From Cricetomys ansorgei (Eukaryota; Chordata; Mammalia; Rodentia; Nesomyidae): DNA of 64,000 nt. Below the pieces are notes generated by a model, which made no database searches, was not told the DNA's origin, and saw only the letters and a list, made by a program, of their open reading frames with translations. A program made the position numbers and the translations under genes. The first letter of the stretch is position 1, and every line of letters starts with the position of its first letter. The stretch spans positions 9,196,501 through 9,260,500 of the forward strand of contig JAMJFZ010001133.1 of NCBI GenBank assembly GCA_026225945.1, written 5' to 3'. This document shows, in pieces, positions 19,636 to 32,235 of the stretch.

Positions 19636-21987
19636 TCACCTGATCCTTTCTTGATCCTTCTTACTTAAAGTAAGGCTGGAAAGTACAGGCTCCTCCTCTG
19701 TCCCATAGACATGTCTCCCTTCCTGAAGCCATGGGGCATATGGTAACTGGTGTGAGTGAACCAGTTTGAGACCACCAACTTCGCAAATCTATACCCTGAT
19801 TTATAATGTTTCATTATTCAAATTTGGGTCTCTAGAGTCAGGCAGAAGTTCCATTGAATATATTGTAGCTTAAATAGTTCTTCTATTGAATCAGCTAAGA
19901 AATTGCAATGTCAACCTCCAAACTTCACATTTAAGATCAAGCTAGATCTTGATTCCAGATTACCAGGACCCAACTGATGCTCCAACATTGACTGAGAAAG
20001 CCATAATCCCTAAAGTCATTTTAATTCTTAGAACCTAATGGTCTACATGTTTCCTATGTATCAGACAGACGTCCAGAGAGGTTTCCTTCATCTTCACAAA
20101 CAGCAAAGGAAAATATGATGCGATTCAATAAATATCTCCACATGTTACTTGGATCTTATTTATTTGATCTCTTCCCTTTTGTTTGAACTGGAGCATCATG
20201 ACAGTACAAAGCTTGCTATTTCAATGGTAACATAAAAACCCCACAGGGATAAAAGAAGCATTCTGAATTCAAATAAATAAAGTATGCAGATACCAAAAAG
20301 CTTAGAAAATATATCAATAATAGCCCTGGAAAAGTTAAATGTGGAAATAGCATCGCTCTGTTTAAGATAATTACTAGCGGCTATAATAAAAAAAGCAATT
20401 AACAAAATTTCATTCTCTTTTTCCTTTCCTTTAGACTCTTTTATTTCAATTTCACTTTGTGTGTCTTCTTTCTTGGGCCACACATCATAAAACATAATTG
20501 GGGTTATTCTTTCTCCTGGAAATTTATTTTAGTTTGAACTTTTTCTCAGTTACAAAAGAAATGTGTTCTAGATTCTAGATTAGCTCTTCCCTAACCTTTT
20601 TGCTCATGAGTTTATCTACACGTGCAGGGGCTCTCTGAGCAAATTTGTGCTCAGAACTCACTGCTTCTCTGAGTGAACCTGAGTGTAAACATACACGCAT
20701 ATATACAGTAAGCGAGCAATACAGCTACCCTAACACTTGTATGAAGTACACAGATGCTCTAGTTAACATTTTACAATCATTGAACAGTATCAACAGATTT
20801 GCTGGCCTCGGCACAACCCTTCAGCTAAACCTCCACTGAGGTTTGTTTTTGGTTCTTGGTTTTGTTTTTTCTGACTTTTCTTGGTTTCTGCAATGCCATT
20901 ACACTTTGCGTGTCCCCGTGGTATTCTGTTTGACAGAAGCTCCCAAATTCTTGAGACTATAGTTTAAGCATGTATGAATATTAGAACATATTCATTAATG
21001 CTTTCCCTGCTCATCTTACACTGTATCATAATAGATTTCTTATGAGATGTTCTCCTTTCTTTCAATATACAGGCCCATGAGATAACAGAAATACAGTTTT
21101 CTCTCTGATTAGGTTTCTACCTCGTTCATTGGAGTTGAATGCATAGTCCTTAGTAGCCGTAATCGTCACATTCAATCAAGTGGCCCAACCAAGGGGGAAA
21201 GCACTGGTGGGAAGTGGAATGGGTGGTGTTGCCACTTGCCTGTGGAAGTGTGTGAGTCAACGGGCCCTGAGGACTTGGCCAGTTGGCAGCCTTTGCTTTC
21301 CAGAGCCCACATGTTTCCCAACTCTGAGAAGCACATTCCACAACACTTTTTATTTCTAACCAAACATCTCCAAACTTGTTGAGGTAGAAACGATCACAGT
21401 GGTCCCAATAATTATATCTTGAATTTACAGGGCACTTTTCTGAGGAACTCAGAATTTATCTATGGCTCAAAGACTCCCCGTCACCTCCCTTCTCTGAATC
21501 CCATAATCTAAATAGCAATGGTTATAACTGTAAGTGAGGTATTCCATGAGTTTATAAGGGTTTCCTTTGATGGAATTCTGGAACACTCTCCCTAGAGCTG
21601 ACTCTGGGACTGATGAATAAGAAGCTGGCAGTGATCTCTGGCTCCTGTGATGGTTGTAATGTAGTTTGCTCTCTGCTTGAGTAAAGTGTTAGGACATGTG
21701 TCAGGTATTGTTAGAGAGGGTGTTCAACAGCTGTCAGCCCCCAAATAATTACAGGCCATGGGCTTCTAAGATGTGTGCCCTACTTTTCTGAGGGTTGCAG
21801 CCACTTCCACCACTGCCCTGTCAGCACTGCAGAGCAAGAATGTGAGGGATGGTCCTGTACTCACCTGCGGCTGATAATTACACTGCGCCTTTTCTCTGCC
21901 CTCTACATGTTTGAATGCTTTGTATTTTCATCTGGAAACTTTAGAGGAAAGGAAAGAAGTCACTACAGATTAAGGTCACCATAGACT
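19636..21987. other. Unannotated unique DNA
   Basis: No repeat or gene recognised over 2.3 kb. Frames at 20196-20495 (minus, 99 codons) and 21150-21363 (minus) have no family resemblance. Confidence 0.45.
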
Positions 21988-21989
21988 TC

Positions 21990-22061
<72 letters not shown>
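21988..22061. repeat. Compound (CT)n(TG)n microsatellite
   Basis: About 35 bp of ct followed by about 38 bp of tg. Confidence 0.96.
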
Positions 22062-22063
<2 letters not shown>

Positions 22064-24143
22064 GTCAACATCTTGTAGTACCTTTAAGTCAATGCAGAAA
22101 AAGAAAAATGGCATAAACATGACTTCAGTCAAAATCACTTCTTCAAATTGTTGCTAAACCATGGAAGGATGTCCTTGATGGTGTTACAGTAGTGCTCACA
22201 GGGTTATCTGCATCCTGTGGGTCAGAGATATCTTTGCTATGTTGATTTCAATACATATTTTGCAAAATAAACACACAGGAAAATACACATCAAGAGCCTT
22301 CATTGACATTCCTTCATTCAGAAAGGGTTGGTCTCCACGTGGCTGAGAGACCATCATTTTAGTCCTGCAAAGCTGCTTCTTAAGCAGAGAAAATGAAAGC
22401 CCTTTGAAGATTGATGTATCTGCTGGTCTTCATTCATTTTGCAAGGGAACAACCATGGTGTTTCCTGCACTGTAGCAATTTAAGGAGAGCAAGTATGAGC
22501 CTCACGTGAGAGAACTGAATCATGGCACAGAGTTCTCCATACTGCCCCTATTTGCCCAGCCTCCCACAGTGCCCCAGCTCATTGCATTGATACTCAGCTC
22601 CTACAGAGACCTCTGCGAGTTAAAGCTGAGTCTTCTAGCAAATATGAAAATATATGAAGAGGTCAGATCTTCTGCCCAACCCATCAGCATATTTCGGTTA
22701 GCACACAGGAGCATTTCGAAATGGCATTCCAGGTCCCTGGGCATACTTCTTTAGACAAGTGTAGCACACACAGCTTTGTATTTCCCCAGTGTGCTTTTCT
22801 ACCACAGCTCAGGCCGTGTACAGGAACACCAAGCTGTTTCTTTGTAGCTTCCTGCTCAGGTCCCTAATGAGACTTTGTTAATCTCCAACTTCTATAAGTG
22901 GCTCTTTTAAAAAACTACTGCATTCGGGCTTAAAGCGGTGTGGCTTCTTTCTTATAAGCTTTATCTAAAGGCAATCTGTTTGATCAAAGAGTTCTACCCT
23001 CTGACTTCATCTTTTATCCTTGCCCAGTTAGACTTGGGCTACAGGTAAAATCCTACTGTTATTTTATTTAACATAAAAAATGATTCCATTTTCCTGCCAG
23101 AAGCTGGCCTTACTGATCATGTCATTTGCTACCTAGAAGCCTGGAGAATCACAGCTTTTACATAATTTTCAGTAGTGGAAAATGGCAGATCATCCTAATT
23201 AAGAAAAAAACACAGACAGGGAGAAAGACTACAGCATAGGACAGGAAGAATAGCAACTCTACTGTAGTCATTATTCCCATAGCCTGAGAGATAGGGAAAT
23301 TGTCCAAGCAGCAGGAAGTGCTTTCAAGGGCAGACTGGGCTCCGAGACTATAGCACAGATGCAGCGGAATGCACTGGGTCTCCCACTTCCTTTTTTCACT
23401 TCAAGTGAGGATTTCAATTTAATCCAGTGCTGCAATGCCAGCAGCTCAGTAGAAAACATTGCGAATTCAGAAGAGAAAATCATCTTACGATTGCAGTCAC
23501 CACATCTGAGTTCAGAAGGTCTGAATATATTTCCCCCTAGGCATTCTTTCTTCTTTTTCCCAACTTGAAACCATCAGTCGGTAACTTCTATTTGGAAACT
23601 GAAGAATTGATATAAGAAAGGGCAACGCCGTAGTACCATGGCTGCTTTAGAGGATGCCTCGTATGTTAACTTGGTTTTCTGTTAGCAAATGGCTGGCATG
23701 CATCAATTATAGCCCTGAATCACGGAAATGAACACCATCCAGGGTACTGCGGCACAAGCGCTAACTCAGAGTGAAGACATCTAGAAAATACAAAACAGTC
23801 ACAAATTGGAACCTGGTTTATAAATGCAGTATCTGTAACTGACATTTTATGTTCTATGCACAGGGTTTGAAAACCAAAGCAAAACAAAAACCCTAAGGTG
23901 AAGACAAAGCTTTAGCATCAGATATACGTGTGTAAACACACGAAGAAACTGTACTGTCTGATGAGTATTTTGTAATAGTCACAATCTGAGTGGCTTCCAA
24001 CTGTAGTAAGCAGCTGAGTAGCCCACATATAAAAACAATTGTGAAAAAGCTTCTGACCAAAGAAGACCAAAGGTGAAGAGTCTCTGACCTTGAGATATCA
24101 CGAAACGGTCTTCAAAATTAATGAACTACAGGGTCGTTATAGA
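22062..24143. other. Unannotated unique DNA
   Basis: Nothing recognised in 2.1 kb. It could contain ancient repeats too diverged to name by eye. Confidence 0.45.
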
Positions 24144-24151
24144 GTCTAAAG

Positions 24152-24360
24152 CAGTGGTTCTCAACTTTCCTAATGCTGCAACCCTTTAAATACAGTTCCT
24201 CACGTTGCGACGACACCAAACCTATGAAATTATTTTTGTTGCTGCATCATGACTATAACTTTGCTACTGTTTCGAATTGTAATGTAAATATCTGATATGC
24301 AGATGATATCAAGTGACCCCTGCGAAAAGGTCATTCAACCCCACAGGTTGAGAACCTCTG
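24152..24360. mobile_element. URR1-type hAT nonautonomous transposon
   Basis: Starts cagtggttctcaactttcct and ends ccacaggttgagaacctctg, giving near-perfect terminal inverted repeats of about 14 bp. The interior has tgctgcaaccctttaaatac, agttcctcacgttgcgacga, gaaattatttttgttgctgc and atgtaaatatctgatatgca, as in the rodent URR1 family (hAT-Charlie group). It is flanked by gtctaaag (24144-24151) and gtctcaaag (24361-24369), a near match to the expected 8-bp target-site duplication. It carries no transposase. Confidence 0.93.
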
Positions 24361-24488
24361 GTCTCAAAGATTTACCTAAGGATACTATGTTCTTTCACCT
24401 GAATAGGGGGAAGTTCTGGGTTCCTGTTTTGGCTAGAAAGAAATAAAGAAATCATTCCAATATATATGGCTGATGTTTGTCAGACTGT

Positions 24489-24536
<48 letters not shown>
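24489..24536. repeat. (TG)n microsatellite
   Basis: About 46 bp of uninterrupted tg. Confidence 0.97.
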
Positions 24537-24624
24537 GTAGTCACTGTCACTACACTAAGGATATATAACCTTTTTTAGAGCTAGAGATAAAGAAAATGGT
24601 GATATGCCATAATCATGGTGTCTT

Positions 24625-24652
24625 TTTGTTTGTTTGTTTGTTTGTTTGTTTT
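24625..24652. repeat. (GTTT)n microsatellite
   Basis: Six gttt units, adjacent to the MIR. Confidence 0.93.
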
Positions 24653-24689
24653 CCTATTCTGTTTACCATTTGGGAGAACAACTTATCAG

Positions 24690-24868
24690 TTTCTTTCCTA
24701 AGTGCTTTAGATGTATAAGCTCACGTAAAACTGCCCAGAAAAGGTAGATACTTTGTGTGAATTTTAGAAATAAAGAAATTGGAATGCGCAAAGCTGGAAA
24801 ATGTTTTCCAAGTCCACACAGCAAAACTATAAGGCCAAGATTAAAACCGAATCCCTCTACAAGGTCAT
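24690..24868 (-). repeat. MIR SINE
   Basis: On the plus strand: ctaagtgctttagatgtata agctcac, aaaaggtagatacttt, attttagaaataaagaaatt, tttccaagtccacacagcaa and aagattaaaaccgaatccct. This is the reverse of the MIR consensus in full order. Confidence 0.85.
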
Positions 24869-25959
24869 AATAACCAAGCAGCTCGGCTGTAAGATCTGCT
24901 GGCTAGAAATCATATGAGTTGTAACTTGTAACATGTGAAATAGGGTAGTCTACTAAATCACCACTAGCTATTGCAATCCCCAAAGTTGACAGTATTCTCT
25001 AAGGAAATGATCACATTTAGAACATGAAAGCCAGAATCAGGGGTTTGGAGTCTAGTCCCGGTATACTAGAGGAGATACTGCATTCATCTGTGTCGAGTTC
25101 AACACATAGGAGGTTTGACCATGCAACTTCCTTGAACCTCTGAGCAAGAAATTCCACAGAAATGTGAATATTGCTTTTTGTATGACTGAATAAAATCTTA
25201 GATCATTCTTCGTAATTGAGCTTGTGTTTAATTAAAACTGCATTTAACTGTTGTTTTTGTCAAAATTGTTTCCAATTTGAAAACAGAGACACTTGAAGAT
25301 TTTATCAACCAAGATCGCGTGATTTTGGACTTTGATAATGATCGACCCAGAAAATTCATGAGATAATCTTAAGATAAAACACGTGCAAACACTGTGTTGT
25401 GTGAAAGGTTAGCACTCCCATTGATAAGGATAGATGAGGCCCTCGAGTCTAAAACATGAATACAGCTAAGGCACTGTCACCTATTGTGTGACACATAACC
25501 ATTGTTATTTCATTTTTTTTTTTTATAGGAGGTGAAAAGTAGAGAAAAGAGCCTGTAAAAATGTTTGGGAACATTCTCATATTCTCTCCAAAGGTCCTTA
25601 CAGGCTTTCAGTGTAACCTGACTAAACGTACTTTTTAATGTACGATTAAAATCCTATGTGACTTCTTTGTGTATATTCAGGGTACAGACACTAGAAAACA
25701 TAGCATATATCAATGTGTAACTTTGTACTTTCCAGTACCCCATATAGTTAGCAGGCTATTTGACTGTAATCAGAAATCCTGCCAGGTTTCTATTCACAGT
25801 CATTTTCCAAATCCAGACTCCCCAGCCTGTGTATCTGGAAGTACAGGTCTCTGAAATAGTAAAGCCAACCAATAAAAGAGCTTCTACTCTATCTATAGCC
25901 ACTGAGAGCAAAAGTCATGGTTATGCTTTGTATATGAAAGGCTTACATGTATGAACCCT
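24869..25959. other. Unannotated unique DNA
   Basis: No gene or named repeat. The part at 25200-25400 is non-repetitive and keeps CpGs (aagatcgcgtgattttgg), but I have no positive evidence of function. Confidence 0.4.
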
Positions 25960-26282
25960 GGCTAATGGTGCTATCTGGGGGAGACTGTGGAATCTGTAAA
26001 AAGGAGGGCTCAGTTGGATGATGTAAATCACTGATGGCTGGGTCATGGGAGTTAAATTTTACCCTCTTTGCCACCTGAATACTCTGTGCCGTTTGGTAGG
26101 TGACAGATGGAAAGAGCAGCTGCTTCATGCTGTCACCATTGATACAGTTTCCCGCTGTCAATCCTTCCCTGTCCTGAAAGACTATAGCTTGAACAATCAG
26201 CCAAAATAAATCATTTCTCCTTGAAGATGCATTTGTATGTAAAGTATTTCCTCAGAGTAATAACAAAAGTAGCTAATATAAC
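25960..26282 (+). mobile_element. MaLR LTR (ORR1-like)
   Basis: gctaatggtgctatctgggg, gactgtggaatctgtaaaaa, gctgggtcatgggagttaaa, ttgaacaatcagccaaaata, aatcatttctccttgaagat and a terminal aacaaaagtagctaatataa. The last three match the 3' end of ORR1 LTRs, which includes the AATAAA poly-A signal. Confidence 0.72.
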
Positions 26283-26689
26283 CACTCAATATAATACTCT
26301 ATGTAAGCTCTGAGGATGAGAATGAACCTGTGTTAGCCAAAGAGAATTGTTCCAACAGCAGTCAGCCTTGTTTTACAACCTTGGATATAATAAGTACTTT
26401 ATAAAGTTTCTGTGGTGATGGGTAACATAATGAATTTAAGTACGCACCAACTACCCTCTTTACACAAATTTGAATATGGAGCCTACAAACTACCACATTT
26501 ACCTCTTAGCTCAAGAATCAAGTCAAGCATGTGTTTTATAATAATATGGCTATATTATTATTATATATATATGAATTCATATGTGTATAACCATCATATA
26601 GCTTGTAAATACACACTTCTCCCAGTCCATATGTTAGTCTCTTCAAAGTATAGAAAGAGTACAGTCTTTATAATGGCCATTTCTTAGAT
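26283..26689. other. Unannotated AT-rich DNA
   Basis: Contains a short att/at run near 26553-26575. No gene. Confidence 0.5.
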
Positions 26690-26825
26690 ACCGTATATAC
26701 AAAAAGTCTAATCAAAGAAATGCAAATTGAAACTCCTTTGAGATTCTACCTCGCCCTATTGACTGAATGGCAGTCATGGAGAAAATAAATAACAAAGGAT
26801 GGCAGGAGGTATGGTAGTAGTTTAT
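26690..26825 (+). mobile_element. L1 ORF2 3' part, left segment
   Basis: aatcaaagaaatgcaaattg aaactcc, gagattctacctcgccctat and tggcagtcatggagaaaata are the familiar end of L1 ORF2. The homology stops near 26825 and resumes near 27140. Confidence 0.88.
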
Positions 26826-27139
26826 GCTTAGTAGTGTAAAGTAGTTGTTCTGTGTACTGTTGGGAAAAGGACTGCCCAGACCTTGGCATTTTGTATTGTC
26901 TGCATGTGTTGGATTTGTGTGGTGGTGTTTGGTTGCTCAGGATCTGCATGCTATCAGTAGAACACCTCAGGAGTTCTGTATCAATAAAAACACCTGAGCT
27001 CAGGTGGTCTGTTCAGTATGGCACCTCCCATGATGGTGGTTCCCTCTGCTGACGTCTGAAAGGGTTTGAACCAATGAATATGCCTCTGTCTGTTCTTTGT
27101 TGAGCTACCTTGTAGCGTATTACAACACAGGGCATGGAT
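26826..27139 (+). mobile_element. LTR-like insert within L1
   Basis: About 315 bp of non-L1 sequence interrupts the L1. It contains atcaataaaaac at about 26978-26990, which would serve as a poly-A signal, about two-thirds of the way along, as in a solo LTR. I could not name the family, find a clear TATA box or fix its target duplication (a weak gtatgg/gcatgg pair exists). Confidence 0.4.
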
Positions 27140-27765
27140 TAAGGTGAGCCCTTATACAGGGCTGATGAGAATGAAAACTGGTCAAACCACTTTGGAAATC
27201 TGTATGCAGTTTTCTAATGAAACTAAAAATAGATCTATTATGCAACCATGCTAAATAACACCTCAGTAGTTACCCAAAAGACTTCAAGTCAACATATATT
27301 CCATCACTGCAACCAAATTATGGAACCAGCCAAGATATCTAACAACAGAGGAACAGATGAAGAAAATGTAGTGTATGTACACAGTAGAGTGTTTATTCAC
27401 TTAAGAGTGAAGTTATGTCACTTGTAGGAAATGCATGCTACCTATAGCAATCATATTAAGTGAATTAAGTCAGTCTCAGAAAAGCAAATATTGTATGTGT
27501 GCTCTCATTTGTAGTTCCTAGATGTTTAATCAATACATAGAATAAGATATGTGTATGTACTATGAAAATAGAATGAACCTGTCTAGGGGACCAAAGGGAT
27601 CTAATGGGAATAAAAGAGGAATGAGAGGAAAGAAGATAAGGGTATGGGAAAGATATGAACACATGTAATATATACTTGTATGAGACTGTCCCCATGTAGC
27701 ACAATACCATGTACATTGAAAATATACAATGAAATTTTCCAAAGAAAAGACAAGAAAAAGAATTC
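27140..27765 (+). mobile_element. L1 ORF2 end and 3' UTR, right segment
   Basis: gagcccttatacagggctga, aaactggtcaaaccactttg gaaatc, aatagatctattatgcaacc, aacaacagaggaacagatga and gaaaatgtagtgtatgtaca continue the L1. A 3'UTR-like tail ends near aatatacaatgaaattttcc. Frames are broken, so there is no function. Confidence 0.88.
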
Positions 27766-28223
27766 TGTAAAACATGAAAATTGAGTTAATCATTTGATGT
27801 TCACAGCAGATTCCTACCAGCATTTATCCTCCTTGGGGAAACAGAACAGAAGATTCAGTCATGTAGAATCATGGGTTGACAAGCCCACAGAGTTAACTTA
27901 ATTTAGCTTCTTATACTGAAAGCATAGACCTATAGAATTGCAATTTGAGACCCAACATGATGGCTTCTGTACATTATTATTAAGTAAGCATGATACTTTT
28001 CCCAAGATAGAAAGCTATTATACTGAATTATTGATCTTCCAGAAACCCCCCCATACTCAGGTGAATAAGACAGCCAAAGAGCTCTCTCAAACAATGGTGG
28101 TTTCTGCATCAAACCACAGGAAGTGGGGTGTCACAATAATGGTTATCGAGAGAAGTTAGAGGAAAGACTACATGACTAACATGGTTGGAATCAGCTATGT
28201 ACCTATAGAAAAATTTGAATTGA
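27766..28223. other. Unannotated DNA
   Basis: No gene or repeat recognised. Confidence 0.45.
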
Positions 28224-28318
28224 ACAAGTGACAGTGGTGTGCACTTGTCATTCTAGCTCTTAGGAGACTAGGATGTCAGGGTCAAGGCCAGCCTAGGATA
28301 TATAGCAAAACCTTGCCA
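28224..28318 (+). repeat. Old B1/PB1-type SINE
   Basis: agtggtgtgcacttgtcatt, ttaggagactaggatgtcag and caaggccagcctaggatata tagcaaaacc match an early B1 without the internal duplication. The tail expands into a GA-rich tract. Confidence 0.75.
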
Positions 28319-28460
28319 GAGAAAGAAAGAAAGAGACAGGAGAGGGAGAAAAAAGAAGGAGAGAAAGGGAGAAAGGGAAGAAGAGTAGGAAAAAAAGTTG
28401 AAGTGAGAGAGTAAGGGAGGGGAGGAAGGAATCAAGCAGAGAAAAGAAAGAAAGAAAATG
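28319..28460. repeat. GA-rich purine tract
   Basis: About 140 bp almost entirely of A and G, grown from the tail of the preceding SINE. A long purine-only strand can form triplex DNA. Confidence 0.92.
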
Positions 28461-28907
28461 CCACTCCAAGGCTGGCATACTAAATGCTCACTCTGGTAAA
28501 TATTTAGTGAGATTGATGCAAAAGAGGGTTGTAAATTCAGAAGTAAGATCTAGCCTAGCATTGAGCTTATTTATACACCTGAGCCACGATTCCAGGTCTG
28601 GATAGTATTTAAATTTCAGATGCCACCATTAGCTTACTTTTCAGACCCAAATATCTTCTCGCAATCTTGTTGTCCTTATTAGGGTTCCCATTCAATGCTT
28701 CATCATTTTCTGACTTATTTTTCATCTCTCGTTGCTTGGCTTATTTGCTTGGCCCTTCTGAGTTCTACCAATGTAATTTCTAATAGTGTGTACAGGTTGA
28801 AAATTTATCTGGGACTCTGGCCTCTTGATACACTGTTCCCTGAAACTCTACTTTCTGAGTCTGCTACTACAGGAGGATTCAAGGAAATTGAGACAAATAT
28901 CCCAGGT
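28461..28907. other. Unannotated DNA
   Basis: Nothing recognised. Confidence 0.45.
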
Positions 28908-29296
28908 TGTCTTTGTCACTGTTATATTGCTTTGAAGAGACATCATGACCAAGGCAACTTTTATAAATGAAAGCATCTAATTATAATTTCAGAGGCTTAC
29001 TCCATTATCATCATGGCAGGACATATGGTGGCATGCAAGCAGGCATGGTCCTGAAGAAGTAGCTAAAAATTGTACATCTTCATCCTCAAGCAGGAGGCAA
29101 AGAGAGTGAGGCACTGGGCCTGGTGTGGTCTTTTGAAACCTCAAAGCCCACCCCCAGGGACACACCACTTCCAGCAAGGACACACCCACTCCAACAAGAC
29201 CACACCTCCTAATCCTTCCCTGATAGCTCTTTAACTGGGGACTAAGCATGCAAAATATGAGCCTATGGGGGCCATTCTCATTCAAATCACTGTACA
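28908..29296 (-). mobile_element. MaLR LTR (ORR1/MT-like), near full length
   Basis: Reads on the plus strand tgtctttgtcactgttatat, agagacatcatgaccaaggc, ttcagaggcttactccatta, tcatcatggcaggacatatg, aacctcaaagcccaccccca, acaagaccacacctcctaat and cctatgggggccattctcat, ending tgtaca. The LTR length, about 390 bp, and TG…CA ends fit. Two minus-strand frames inside are incidental. I did not find a matching target duplication. Confidence 0.85.
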
Positions 29297-30862
29297 GTCA
29301 AGCTCCATTCTCTGTGAGAGAAGGCAGGAAGTTGGAGACAATAGAGAAAGCAGCTGAAATTCTCATGACAATGACAAGATCCTATCCTAACAGATCTCAA
29401 AGTTGTCAACCATCAAGAAAAGCAAGATCCAAAGAAAAGGGTAGCACCAGGTACTCCCAAGCTGTATAGCCCACCAACAAATTCCACCAACTATGATTTT
29501 CTTTCTTCTGCTAGATTTGACCTTCACCCCCTTGCAGGGGCAAGACCTGTCCTCCATCAGGTGTGAGTATTTGTTTATTCAGCCAAAAAAAATGGCTTTT
29601 ATTCAGTGGTCATGGTGGGAATCTATTTCTTGGTAAAATGGTCCAGCAAATGAGTCTTTTTACTGCAATTTCCCCTCCCATTCTAGTTCAAGGAAATCTA
29701 ATCCAGCTTCCTAGACTCCAGCCTGCTGCCAAGGATGGCTCACCACCCAATCCTTGGTTGTAATTGGGTACATTGCTCTGTGGAGCACAGCTGGGTTCTA
29801 CCTTCTATCTACTAAGACCATTTAACTGTGTTCTGCTCTATGTACTCAGCATTAAAACAGTCTGGAGGCAAGTCATTTTGTCACAAATGATATATAATTT
29901 AGCTTAGGTTGAAGCATTCTCGGGCAGCTTGAGCAATGGATATATACAGATACCTGGGCAAGTTAAATGACCTTATCACAAGTTCAATTAGCATTTTCAC
30001 TTTCCTCTACCTTTTTCTAAAAGAAAGGAGGGGGGAGACACAAATTATTTTTGGTGCAATATCTGTCCATATGTGGTATAGATATGAATAACAGTTTTGA
30101 ATATACAATTATATTAAACATAAGATCAAGTCACAATGAAGACTAAGCAAAGAGGCTTGCTTGTTTGTTTGTTTTTTCTTAAAATTATTCTAGCTCCAAA
30201 AGTGTTGTTGTAATATGCTGACCAACACTTTAAAAGCTTGTTTAGGTATAGAGATCTCTTCCTACATATCTAGCATGGGGATGTTTCAAACTATTCAAGC
30301 ACTCTTAGATTTAGAGAATACATCACCTGTATGGAGGGAAATACTGGGACAAGCCCAAGCAAAGGTTAGGAGTTCTAAATACACCCATAGTTTCATTACT
30401 CAAGAAAAGGGGAAGTATTTGATTTCAGTCGGGTGATGAAAATAGGAAATCAAATGCTCATTATACTAGTAAAAGAAGATGGTGTACTTATCAATTCCTC
30501 ACTACAGTTAAAACAGGTGGAAACCACAGACACCAATTTGAAGCATGAAGAGCCAGTTTAAAATTGAAATGTTGGCCACATACATGTCACTATTTACCAA
30601 GGCCCATCCAGTAGGCCTCAGCTATGAAAAGGGAATAACTATAATTTGAAAGGAGTTAGAATTTTACCTGTAGCATAAACTAGATATATCCAACCGATGT
30701 CTAAGATCTCAGTGGACATCTTTTGATGCACATATTATTCTACATACTTATAAGGGAAAGACAATTCAGAATGACATGCACAGGTTCCTGTTTTAGGTAA
30801 TTCTCTCTGGATATATTTAATAATCCTGTGATATTTACTTAAAATTAGTTAGAAAGGTCAGT
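29297..30862. other. Unannotated unique DNA
   Basis: No gene or named repeat in 1.5 kb. Confidence 0.45.
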
Positions 30863-31180
30863 GGGGGCTGAGAGACAGCTCAGCTGGTAAACTGTTTGCT
30901 ACACAAGGCTGAAGATTTGAGTCCCATCTCCAGCAACCACAGGAGAAGCTGGGCATGGTGGACTGTACTTGCAAACCCAGCACTGGAGAGTAGAAACAGG
31001 ACTCCTGCAGTTCACTGGCTAATTAAAATATCTGAATTGACAAGAATAAGGTCCAATGAGAGACCCTAGTCTCACAAAACAAGTTGTATGACTCCTGAAG
31101 AAGTCAACCTATGGTTGACCTCTGGTCTCTATATGTACAAGAACACACATGAATACACATGTACTCACACACTCAAACAC
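30863..31180 (+). repeat. B4 SINE
   Basis: A tRNA-like ID head (gggggctgagagacagctca gctggtaa) is followed by a B1-like middle (gctgggcatggtggactgta, aacccagcactggagagtag) and the B4-specific tail (gagaccctagtctcacaaaa, aacctatggttgacctctgg). Nearly full length. Confidence 0.88.
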
Positions 31181-31330
<150 letters not shown>

Positions 31331-31917
31331 AAAACAGAGGTCAATGGACTGCTGGAGTGTCCTCTTTTTTACCCAGTTCTAGAGAATAGTGTTAACATTT
31401 TATGGAGGACAAAGATTTACTCCAAAACCCAGACCTATTGTATCAGATATAAACACAATGACTTTCAAATGCTGAATGAGAGGTAGGAATGTGATCCCAT
31501 GAGTAGCAGAATCTTATCAACTTGAGGAACTAAGTGAAATTTTGTATAATTCTACAGCAAGAAAAAAACCTTAAAAAATGAAACGGATTGTCCTTACTAG
31601 GATGGCAATTCCTGCCATGAAGGCTAAGCAGTTATTAAGTGACTCTAAGAAGAAAAATATAAGCAGACTTGTGTTTAGACCCCCTCCCACCTTCCCCGGT
31701 ATTCTGTGGGAAATACAAAGGGACTAACTGAAAAGACTTTAAACACGAGCAACTGCTGGGGTGTAATGCAGTTGTCATAATGAATAATGATAGGAACCTA
31801 AGCTAAGACATGAAAAAGGATTCCAGAAAAGGATGTTCAGGAGATATGTCACCAAAGCTTGGTGACAAATTGGATCCTTACACTTGTCAAGTGAGAGCCT
31901 CTACTGGCTGGCCACCT
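31331..31917. other. Unannotated DNA
   Basis: Nothing recognised. Confidence 0.45.
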
Positions 31918-32235
31918 GTAGTAGGCAGAACAAAAATCCCTCAAAGATGCTTACATTCTAATCCTAGAAACTGAACATTTGGTAGCAACTAAAACAGTAC
32001 TAAGGTCTCATTCAGAATTGGGTTGATATCCCTTGAAGTAGTAAGTGTACCAGATGGGTTTGATGGGATCATTGTGGTTTCTTCTAATGTAAACAATAGG
32101 CTCAGAGGAGCCAGGGTCATGAATGCCTTGATGGCTGCTGCTGGCTTTGAAAGTATGAGAGCTGGGCAGCCTTGGAAGCCAGGGAAGTCATGAAAGTTCT
32201 TTTCCCCCTAGCTTCCCAAAAGAAAAGCAACTCTG
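31918..32235 (+). mobile_element. Ancient MLT1/MST-like LTR
   Basis: gtagtaggcagaacaaaaat, tcaaagatgcttacattcta atcc, and gatggctgctgctggctttg aaagt follow in order the plus strand of an old mammalian MaLR-type LTR ('…cctaatccc…ggctttgaagatgga…'). Diverged. Confidence 0.6.

Noticed and set aside
28908..29296. Protein-coding frames on the minus strand and at the left edge
   Set aside because: They lie within a MaLR LTR and are incidental.
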